The translations under genes and the position numbers were made by a program. Positions 52,518 to 61,355 of a stretch of 64,000 bases of DNA are shown piece after piece (within the stretch, counting starts at the first letter, position 1; each line of letters begins with the position of its first letter). Where the stretch lies: the NCBI GenBank assembly GCA_000733355.1, contig JNVV01000009.1, positions 535,521 to 599,520 on the forward strand, given 5' to 3'. The notes below the pieces were generated by a model that did no database searches, had not been told where the DNA came from, and saw only the letters and a list, made by a program, of their open reading frames with translations. The stretch is from Falciphora oryzae (lineage: Eukaryota; Ascomycota; Sordariomycetes; Magnaporthales; Magnaporthaceae).

Positions 52518-53268
52518 TCATGGGCCACCCTGACCAAAGTTTGGATGCTCGCGAACCAGGTTGACAATGGGCAGGAAGAGCCTCTCGGTCTCGAGATCCT
52601 CGTCTGCCATCTTCTTGATGTCTGCCCAGGACTTCCAGGTCCACCCCTCGCACTTGTCGGGCTCCGTGACCTGTTTTGGATTGCCGACGAGGATTGATTA
52701 GCACTCACCAAAAAGGGGGGTCAGGCAAAAGAAACGCCACGGGCATCTGTGCGTTGGGGGAACACTCGAGCAAAGGCGCTCTCACCTGGGGCAGCAGCTC
52801 CTCGCTCGGGTCGCGCGCCTCGCACTGCACAAAGAGGGTGACGTAGTGGAGCCGCGCGTCGGTGAAGACGGAGTTGGCCACGCCGGCGATCTTGACGCCC
52901 CTGACGTGCAGGCCCGTCTCCTCGAGCGTCTCGCGTTCAGCGCAGTCCAGGATCGACTCGCCGAACTCGAGGTGGCCGCCTGGAAAGGCCCACTGGCCTG
53001 GGGAATGGATAAAGAGGAAACACGTCAGCAAGTGGACAAAGGAGAGGGACGTGGGGATGTCATTGTCTTGGGGAAGAAAGTAATGATGGGGAAAAGCGAG
53101 TAATGGGGACGCCGGGAGGAGACCGTGGTGAAATGCGTGACTCTTTCTGTTGGACAACTAACCACTTCCGTGAGAACCCTTGCGGCGGCCCAGGATGACT
53201 GTCCCGTCCGGCCGGGCGATGACGGCAGCGACACCGACGCGAGGGCGGTTTATTGTGTCTGCACTCAT
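52518..53268 (-). CDS. Nudix hydrolase (NUDT15/MTH2-like)
   Basis: 156 aa from 53268-53163, 52997-52786 and 52670-52518 (introns 165 and 115 bp; all in phase). A complete Nudix box spans residues 43-65: G-x5-E-x7-R-E-x-L-E-E-T-G-L (G-H-L-E-F-G-E ... R-E-T-L-E-E-T-G-L). The start R-V-G-V-A-A-V-I, the [19 protein letters not shown] stretch and W-x-W-K-S-W near the end are typical of the NUDT15-like group. Those enzymes hydrolyse nucleoside di- or triphosphates, including oxidised purine nucleotides, with Mg2+. The metal-binding E-E pair is intact. It is probably cytosolic; the exact substrate is not readable from sequence. Confidence 0.92.
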
Positions 53269-55780
53269 TGTATTGTCTCGTCGCTCGCTTGATCCCGATG
53301 TGCAACGCTGTTGTTTATTGGGGAAGGCTCTGCCGGGATCGATCGTCACAGGATGCACAGCGGGGGATGATGCAGCACTGCAATTCCGGGTTCGGACGGA
53401 TGGGGGATTGCGACACAACAGAACAGACGAACCCATCTTGCGATGTGGAGGGATCACCGGGTCGGCTGGTCGGTATGGTGGGGCGGGCCAGCAGCTCGTT
53501 CCAGTAATTTCCACCTTACGTCACTGCTGCTGGTCGAAACCTACCCGTAAAAAAGAGCGCAGTCGAAACGGCGAGAGAACCAGAGGCGCAGTGTCCGGTT
53601 TACCGTTGGGATTTTTTGACACATGACTACGGCGGCTACCGGACCTTCTAGCCTCGACGTAGGGGCCGTCGGGAGCGAAGGCCTGCTGTCGTTCGCCCAC
53701 AGATATGGGCCGGCTGGCTCACCAGTGCCAGAGACATGCGCTGGTGGAACCAAGGCCCGATGGGGTGTCAGCTCGAAGAGGACGGGACCGGATGGTTGGG
53801 TTCCGGGAGTTGGTGCGGGCGGGGGTTCCAGGTCTCATCCATTGGAGTTGATGATCTGATCGTGGTCAGCTTCCTAGAGGAGGCAGGCGATGCGGGATGC
53901 CTTGCGGGGGTGCTCAAATTCAGGGGCTAGTCTAGGTACTTTCATCGGAAATCATCGCGAGATCGCTGCATGTCTAGTGGTTCTGAGGAAATCAGCAGGT
54001 CGGGCCCGTGCGCGCCGTTTGATCGGCTAGCGATCCGTTGGAATAAAGACCGGACCAGATGGCCACCATGTCGCGAAACGACCGCCAAGCGCGCCGTAGC
54101 AGGCATGTGCCTGTCGTCTCCCACCGTCCGTCTCATGGCTCCATGTGACGACTGCAAACCCGGGGATAGAGACGTTTGCACAGCCACTGCCAGACGCTGA
54201 GAGGAGGCAAGTCCGGTAAGGAGAGGCATTTTCTTGTTACGTTGTTTTTCCTCTTCTCTATTCGTCCATCCTTGCATTTATTGCTTTCTGCCTTGGTCCC
54301 TTCTTCCGATGTCTCCGACGGTCGCAATTCGTAGGCCATCAATCTCAGGGGTAAAATGAGACCCAGCACAGACTGTCAGCAGGCTTTTGGTCTTGCTTTT
54401 ACACGCTTATGCGCCCAGCTCAGTGCCATGCCGGGCATTGGCCGATGTTCTGCAGGGCTGTTGATCAGGTGCTGTAGCGGACGTGCAAGACTCGGAGCGC
54501 TGCACGACTCCCGGGGCGGCTGGGCTGGCACAAAGCAACAGAGCACGACGAGCAAAGTTGGGCCAAGCAAGCCAGCCCTCCGTCATCTGCTATACAGGCG
54601 ACAGACACCTCTCGAAACGTTCGGCCGACGGCCGTGCCAGAATGGGAATATGGAGACCGCCTCCAGTACCAAGACCCGTGATTGATGAGGAGACAGGAAA
54701 ATTAATTGCTGCCCACATGTGGCGCCCGATGTCCCCCAGGTCCACCCCTGGCCTCGCCTCTTTAACCTTAACTTTTCCGGGAATCAGACCAAGTTCTTGG
54801 CCCGCATCAGCAACCCTGTCGTCCCTAGCCCGATATCCCCGCGCCTGGGAGCTGCCCCCCCTGGCGCGGCTCGTAGCAAATAAACGCACAGCAACCCGAA
54901 GTGGAAGTTTTGCTCATGGAGTGATCCCCCACCCCGGTCAAGCCTCGTTGGGAGCCGCTCCGACTGCTGCAATGTTCCCCCTGGCGACACGACCTCTCGA
55001 GCCGTCTGCCTGTTTCTATCTCTCTCTACCACACGCCTGCTCACCGGGTCCTCTGGCAACCGAGGCGCGAAGACTCCAATGCCTGGCTGGGATATCCCGG
55101 GGAAACATGTTCTGATTCTCATATATGTGAATCCGGCGCTATGCTGCAGAATCCGGAAGCCGTGTTCGGGAATCTGTGGAGTGCACGCGCGAGCTTGGCC
55201 TTGCGCATCGCCACCTCCAGACCACCGAGCCCGCTCACAGCCATGTCTCCCTGCTTGCTTTACCCCGGACCTGGGAGGGGGTGAGGGGATTGCGTGCGCA
55301 GACCAGCTGCAGGAGTGCGAGTTGGACTCTCCTGGAAGAGACAGCGAGACATTTTCCTTCTGTGTCTGATGCGACTGGCCGAGCCCAGCCAGGGTCGGCT
55401 CGTCTGCTGCTGTCTCTTGCGGCTTTTTGGGCAGGAAAGACACCAACCCTAGCTAGTCTTCCCGAGTATATATATCTCCGGGCCCGTCCTGCCATCTGAT
55501 CTCACTTTTCGTTCCCTCTCCTCATCACCACCACAGAGATCAACGAACCGGCCGGGCCTTCCATTCTTTTCAAGTCTACCGCGTAGACTGTACTGTTTTA
55601 TTTCATCTCAGTCCTTCAGCGGGTTTCTGACTGTCTTCCTTGGACCTGGTGTCTCTTCACACTCTCTGCTGCTGCTGATTCACTTCTTGACGCTCCTTCC
55701 GTCCTTTCATACCAAAGCCCCCCTTACCATTCCTTGTGGATATTATTTATCTCACCACTTCCATCCGACCCGACGCAAAA
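53269..55780. other. Long divergent intergenic region
   Basis: Promoters for the Nudix gene (minus) and the Asn-rich secreted protein (plus; TATATATAT at 55467-55475). Open frames up to 220 codons on either strand show no domain and are not called. Confidence 0.5.
55467..55475 (+). promoter_or_regulatory. TATA box of the Asn-rich secreted protein gene
   Basis: TATATATAT, 314 bp upstream of the ATG at 55781. The implied leader is pyrimidine-rich. Confidence 0.45.
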
Positions 55781-57121
55781 ATGTCTCCCTCCACCAAGTC
55801 GACCATGTCCTGGCGCCAGCTCGCCCTCACCTCCCTGCTCCTGACCACCACCGTCTCGGCCCACTACATCCAGCCCGGCCCCGCCGGCCTGGCCCGCCGT
55901 GGCCTGCTGCGCCGCGAGCCCACCAGCCTGAACCTCGCCGCGCTCCAGGCCCAGCAGCAGGGGAACAACGCCGCCACCAGCGCTAACAACGCTAACGCCG
56001 CGAGCCAGGCGAACAACAACGCTAACAACAACGCGAACGCCAACGCTGATGCCGGTGAGTCCAACGACGGCGGTGGTGAGGCAGCCCAGCAGCAAGGCAA
56101 GAGGTCCGGACTAACAAGGTGCCGCCGCCGGCAAATCGCTGCAGCCAACAACGCCAACAACAACAAGAATGCCAACCAGGACAACGCGAACAACCAGGAC
56201 AACGCCAACCAGGACAACGCCAACCAGGACAACGCCAACCAGGACAACGCCAACCAGGACAACACCAACCAGGACAACGCCAACCAGGACAACGCCAACA
56301 AGGACAACGCCAACCAGGACAACGCCAACAAGGACAACGCCAACGCCCAGGGCGTCGACGCCGCCTGCGAGGCCGCCATCCAGAGCCTGATCCTCGCCGC
56401 GCAGCAGGCAAACGATGCCGCCATCGCCGCCGCCGAGGCCAACGCCGCCGCCCACCCGCCGCCGCCGCCCGCCAAAGCCAACGACCCGGCCGGAGCGGCG
56501 GCAAAGGCCAAGGCGGCGGCCGACGCGGCGGCGGCCCACGAGGCCAAGGCGGCGGCCGACGCGGCGGCGGCCCACGAGGCCAAGGCGGCGGCCGACGCGG
56601 CGGCGGCCCACGAGGCCAAGGCGGACCAGGCGGCAGCTAAAGCCAAGGAGGCCAAGGACCGGGCCGCCAAGGACGCAAAGGCGAAGGAGGCCAAGGCCAA
56701 GGCCAAGGACGCAAAGGCCAAGGACGCAAAGGCCAAGGACAAGAACAAGGCCGTCGACCAGGAGGCTGCCAAGGCCGCCCAGGCGCTCGCCGAGGCCAAC
56801 GCGCAGGCCATCCTGGGCGTCCAGAAGGCTTGCGGCATCCAGGTCGACCAGGCCGTGCTCGACGCGGCGCAGGCGGCGCTGGATAAGGCGAACGCCAACC
56901 AGAAGGCCGGTGAGCAGGCGAACCGGGATCAGGCGAACCAGGACCAGGCCAACCAGGACCGGAACAACGCCGACCAGGCGAACCAGGACCAGAACAACGC
57001 CAACAACAATGCGAACGGCACCGCGAACGCGAACAACAACGCCAACAACGCCAACGCCAACGCCAACGCGAATGCCAACGCACAGGCCGTGGCCCGCAGC
57101 CGCAAGCGCTTCCTCTTCTAA
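55781..57121 (+). CDS. Secreted Asn/Ala/Lys repeat protein
   Basis: 446 aa, single exon, almost wholly low-complexity. Signal peptide ~1-28 (core L-A-L-T-S-L-L-L-T-T-T-V-S-A). Two dibasic R-R sites follow at ~41-51. Then an Asn/Ala region, 11 tandem N-A-N-Q-D pentapeptides (56190-56345), a short cysteine-containing helical block (A-C-E-A-A-I-Q-S-L-I-L-A-A-Q-Q-A), three A-K-A-A-A-D-A-A-A-A-H-E dodecapeptides, a Lys/Ala/Asp helix (K-A-K-D-A repeats), a second cysteine block (Q-K-A-C-G-I-Q), more Q-D-N-A-N and a final S-R-K-R-F-L-F. The two helical cysteine blocks share A-x-Q-x-I/L-x-A-A. The ATG at 55781 is preferred because it starts directly before the signal peptide. No known family; wall or extracellular-matrix role is inferred. 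Confidence 0.75.
   Translation: MSPSTKSTMSWRQLALTSLLLTTTVSAHYIQPGPAGLARRGLLRREPTSLNLAALQAQQQGNNAATSANNANAASQANNNANNNANANADAGESNDGGGEAAQQQGKRSGLTRCRRRQIAAANNANNNKNANQDNANNQDNANQDNANQDNANQDNANQDNTNQDNANQDNANKDNANQDNANKDNANAQGVDAACEAAIQSLILAAQQANDAAIAAAEANAAAHPPPPPAKANDPAGAAAKAKAAADAAAAHEAKAAADAAAAHEAKAAADAAAAHEAKADQAAAKAKEAKDRAAKDAKAKEAKAKAKDAKAKDAKAKDKNKAVDQEAAKAAQALAEANAQAILGVQKACGIQVDQAVLDAAQAALDKANANQKAGEQANRDQANQDQANQDRNNADQANQDQNNANNNANGTANANNNANNANANANANANAQAVARSRKRFLF
56190..56345 (+). repeat. 15-bp tandem repeat coding N-A-N-Q-D
   Basis: About eleven near-perfect copies of AACCAGGACAACGCC, some with AAG for CAG, in frame. Confidence 0.95.
56505..56622 (+). repeat. 36-bp tandem repeat coding an alanine-rich dodecapeptide
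   Basis: Three almost identical copies encode K-A-A-A-D-A-A-A-A-H-E-A. Confidence 0.95.
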
Positions 57122-57786
57122 GCCAGCCGGCCGGCAAAGGCCGGCAAAAGGCTTTTGGACGAGAGATCGTGGGTAACAACACGATTCTTTTTCCTGAAAG
57201 GCGAGCGAGCTTCTTCTCTCTCTCTCTGGCTTGTGAAACGATTCGAGGAGAGGGGAATGAGGGGGAGGTTGGATATATGAAGGATTACGCCATCCTTTTT
57301 AACTCATATGGATTCTTACGTCTACCTAGGCATGGTGGTCTCTGTGCCTTTTCACTCGTTTAGCCCTTTTAACAATTCAATGTATTAAGACTGTTATGCT
57401 ACGATCTTCTTTTTTTCCCTCCTTCTCGCGGCTTTTTCTTCCATCTCTTTGCGTCGCTATTCTTCAGTCTGGAAACAAGCCAGGGGCAAAGTTTCTTGTT
57501 TGTATCTGCAATCCTCGAGTTCTAGGATGATCGGTCAACGGGTGGGTTTCATAGCACTGCAGAGAACGAGACCGTATGCGTGCGTCTATTCTTGTTGGAA
57601 ATCTGAACATCAACAGGCTAATTAAACCGCTCCATACCGGAGAGTGGATTATGTGGAAGAAATTTTCTCCACCCAAGGCGTGGGCTGATTACGCGACTGC
57701 CAAAAACTCAGCAGACACCCCTTTGAAAAAGAACCACATCCCGAGGTTTTCATCATTAACCAAGCCCATTCTCTACAGCCATGAAC
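57122..57786. other. Convergent intergenic region
   Basis: Lies between two 3' ends; no gene recognised. Confidence 0.6.
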
Positions 57787-59946
57787 CTAAACTCCGAAAC
57801 CAAGAATGGGAAGTGTGCCAAAATCAGGTAGGTGAGGAGAGCGTTCGGTCGAGTGCAGGGCGAGCAAGTCGAGCAAGTCGAGCAAGAGGGGCGATGAACG
57901 GCCCACGTGCTCAAGATATCGTAAGTAGCTAGCTTTCTCTGTTCTCTCCCAGTTCCGACCTGGCTTAGCCCATATGACAACCCAGTCGAGGTAGCCTTGG
58001 GGCTTGGCATTGCCGGCGGCGTTGCCGCTCGAGCACGTGATGCTGACGGCGACCTCGAGCTCGGTGGTGCCGGCAGGGATGCCGCTGTAGCCACCCGTGA
58101 TGACTGTCCAGCCGCTGGTGGAGGAGAGGCCTGTCTTGTCACCGCAGTGGTTGGTTCCGCCGATGCAGACGGAGCCCTTGCAGGTGCCCACGGCGGCGAG
58201 AATGTAGGCTGAGACCTCGATCTCGGACGTCCCGGCGCAGGTCTGAACCTTCTGGGTGAGGGTGACGGCGCCGCCCTGCACCGGCACCATCTTGCTGCCC
58301 TGGATGGGGCTGTTGGCGCCCTGGGGCCCGTTCACGACGACGGCGTTGCTGGCGCCGGCACCCGAGGGCGTCCAGTTAGCCGGATCGCCCGACTCGAAGC
58401 CGTAGTTCTTGACGGAGTTGCAAAGGGCGGTTGAGACGACGAGGGACGTAGTCGTGGTGCTAGTGCTGTAGGTCTTAGTGGTGCTCGTGCTGAAGGCGCT
58501 CGTGCTGAAAGTCTTGGTGGTGCTGGTGGTGGTCGACGAGGTCGCCGTGCCGGTGGTGGTCGTCGACGAGGTCGCAGTGCCGGTCGTCGTTGTCGAAGAC
58601 GTCTCAGTGCCCGTGGTGTGGCGGACGAGGTCTCGGTCGTAGAGGTGGTTGCCGTGCCGGTGGTGGTGGTGGAGGTAGTCTCTGTACCGGTCGTGGTTGT
58701 CGAAGTGATTTCGGTGCCGGTAGTGGTGGTTGAGGTAACCTCGGTACCGGTGGTAGTTGTGGAGGTCGTTTCGGTTCCAGTAGTTGTAGCTGAGGTAGTT
58801 TCCGTGCCGGTAGCTGTGGTAGACTCGGTGCCAGTTGTGGTCGTCGACTCGGCGCCAGTCGTAGTAGTAGATGTTGTTTCAGTGCCAGTCGTGGTGGTAG
58901 AAGTGGTCTCCGTACCAGTTGTCGTCGTGGAGGTGGTCTCCGTGCCGGTGGTAGTGGTCGACTCGGTGCTAGTTGTGGTTGTCGATTGGGTTTCAGTACC
59001 AGTCGTGATGGTAGAGGTGGTCTCAGTACCAGTCGTGGTGGTCAACTCCGTGCCAGTCGTGGTAGTAGAGTACGTCTCGGTAGTCGAGGTCGTTTCCGTA
59101 CCAGTTGTGGTGGTCGATTGGGTCTCGGTGCCCGTTGTGGTCGTGGATGTCGTCTCAGTGCCAGTCGTGGTGGTTGATTCCGTGCTGGTAGTCGTGGTAG
59201 ACTGGGTCTCCGTCGTGGAAGTTGTCTCGGTGCCGGTGGTGGTGGTGGACTCCGTTCCGGTCGTGGTGGTAGAGACCGTCTCCGTAGTAGAGGTGGTCTC
59301 CGTCCCAGTAGTGGTGGTCGACTCAGTGGCGGTGGTAGTCGTGGTGGTGGCTGAGCAAAAATGTCAGTCTGTATTCAATCGTTCCAAGGCCAAATCATGC
59401 CAAGGCTTTGTTTCAACTTACAGGTCGTGGACGCGTCAGTCTCGGCGGTGTAGAACGTCGAGGTCCCGGCCAGGCCGGTGACGTAGGTGCTCGTGCCGAT
59501 CACCGTGACGCCCGTGACGACGGTGGTGGTGCCCTCGACGGTCGTGAGGACCTGGTACGTGCTCGTGCCCGACGTAACCACCGTGACGGTGGCGATGACA
59601 ATTGCGGTCGACGAGAGCGTCTGGACATCGACCGGCTGCGTGGGGGCCGTTGTGGTGGCGGTCCTCGTTGCCATGAAGATGTTGTTACACTGGCAGGCCG
59701 TGGTGATCCGGGCTGGTGTGTCGGAGCGTTTGCTAATGAAGGTCGGCAGCGGAGCAGGAACGGGGCCGCCAGCGCCCGTGTACTGGGCGCAGAAGGCCGA
59801 GGCCGACGTGAGGATGCTCTCCTTCGCGTTGGTGCCCAGACGGCGCGCGCACAGTCGTCGTTACACGCGTTGGCGTTTTTGCCGGCGGCCATGACAGCCG
59901 AGGCTCCGAAGAGCCCGGCCAGGGAGGCCAGAGCAGCGAAGCGCAT
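57787..59946 (-). CDS. Ser/Thr-repeat cell-surface glycoprotein with CBM-like C-domain, frame broken
   Basis: Signal peptide from 59946 (M-R-F-A-A-L-A-S-L-A-G-L-F-G-A-S-A-V-M-A), then a cysteine-containing region and T-V-x-x-V-T stretches. A GT-AG intron (59351-59421) precedes ~240 residues of T-T-T-T-G-T-E-T-T-S repeats, expected to be heavily O-mannosylated. The C-terminal ~150 residues (C-N-S-V-K-N-Y-G-F-E-S-G-D-P-A-N-W-T to G-Y-L-D-W-V-V-I-W) resemble a jelly-roll carbohydrate-binding module. Two one-base losses break the frame: near 59845, between C-A-R-A-V and G-T-N-A-K-E-S-I-L, and near 58615, where the repeat leaves frame. The frame's stop is at 57787, and the last ~35 residues may be unspliced intron. 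The architecture fits a fungal adhesin or wall protein. Confidence 0.7.
58620..59350 (-). repeat. ~30-bp minisatellite coding T-T-T-T-G-T-E-T-T-S
   Basis: More than twenty degenerate copies in the minus-strand glycoprotein gene, with T-E-S, T-E-V and T-E-I variants. Confidence 0.9.
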
Positions 59947-61355
59947 CTTGACTTGGTGGGCTATTATTAAGACTAGAGGCAGGGATCTGCTGACAAAGGG
60001 GGCTGCAAAAACGAGTGTGGATAGCGAGCGGGTGCCTGCTAAAACGAATGTGAGGTGCCTAGAGCGGCGAAGCAAGAAAGAGCGACTGCTGGCGAGCGCG
60101 AAACGAGTGTCGGGAGTCAGGAGATCCCTTGAGCCGATGCCGAGTGAGGAGGAAGGGATCGAACGGCACCGAGGACTGGTTGACTCGACCGCGTTATATA
60201 GGTCATCGACTCGACTTCCCTGTCCCCTGGATGCCTTCTCCCGCTCGGCCGCGCGGCCGTATACGAGAGCCCGCCGGTGTGCTCGACGACGCTGTGATGC
60301 TAACTGTGATTACATCTTGGCGCAGCTGAAAGCGCATCGCTTTCCGGCCATAGAGCTCAGGGGCGCCACTTTCCAGGCGACCATGCCCATCTCGTCCGCC
60401 ACGCGGTGCTCATTTCGAGACTATCGTGGGCTCCTTTGTTTTGTTTTTGCCGCCTCCGCTGCCCGCTAAGAGGGCAAGGAGGCACTCCGACAAGCGTAGT
60501 CAGTAGTGTACTCAGGAGAGTGTACTTGGTATGCCGTCGTGAGCACAACTGTTAAGATGCAAGGGCAGCGAGGCAGCTAGCCAGGCACTCAGACGCGTGC
60601 ATCATGGCACCCAAGTCCTCGGCTCAAATCTTGTCCTGGATAAGCAAGACAGCGCGGTCGTCATGTATTCTACGTGCGATCGCACTAGCATCGCTAAGAA
60701 ATCCACTAGTTGGCTTTTATCGATGGCCTAGATGTATGTCCGCCATCCGGATGAACAGCCCGAACCCCAGACTTGAGCCGCTGCGCACAACGTATTGTGT
60801 GCGGCTGAGAAATAGGGATTGAGGGGGCTGGGCCGAAATTAGCTAGTCTCAGCCTAGCAGTGACAGTCGGTCCAGGACGGTCCAGACCATTGAGGCGCCG
60901 AGTGTCCTGACTCCTGTGTCTGTTGGTACTGGGCCCGGGCGTGGCAGACGCAGGTACAACTTGTGACAAATGCAGGTACGGCTTGGTGAAATAATACAAG
61001 TTAGTTTAGTGTGGAAGAAAACAGCGCGACGCCCGACGAGACGGCCTAGGGGCTTACCGGTATCTGACTCTTCCGCTGGAAGATTGGCCTCCTTACTACC
61101 CAGCCCCTTTATCCGGCGGATCGTGTCTTCTCACAGCCGGGAGACTGGGTGTTGGGGCCCCCCGGATTGTTGTCTCTGCTTCGACGGGGTGGGAAGAAGC
61201 CGCAGGTCACCGGATAGGGGGGCTGCGTGATAAATCTTGCGGAAAGAAGCACAGCCGCCCGATAGCGGAAGCCGCGTGATGAATCCGGCGTGTAGAAGAC
61301 ACTATCCGCCAGATAGCGGAAGCTGCGCGAGTAAAGGGGCCAATCAGCAGGCCCA
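59947..61355. other. Intergenic region
   Basis: Glycoprotein promoter on the left and RTC1 3' flank on the right. The ~50-bp imperfect tandem repeat at 61200-61345 lies immediately after the RTC1 stop. Plus-strand frames here are not convincing. Confidence 0.55.
61200..61345. repeat. Imperfect ~50-bp tandem repeat
   Basis: Three copies share GATAGCGGAAGC-GCG followed by TGATAAATC/TGATGAATC and AGAAG-CAC. It sits directly in the 3' flank of RTC1. Confidence 0.65.

Noticed and set aside
55864..56898. 344-codon minus-strand frame, Ala/Leu/Ser-rich
   Set aside because: It is the complement of the Asn/Ala/Lys repeats and has no independent start signal.
58618..59481. 287-codon plus-strand Val-rich frame
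   Set aside because: It is the complement of the T-T-T-T-G-T-E repeats.
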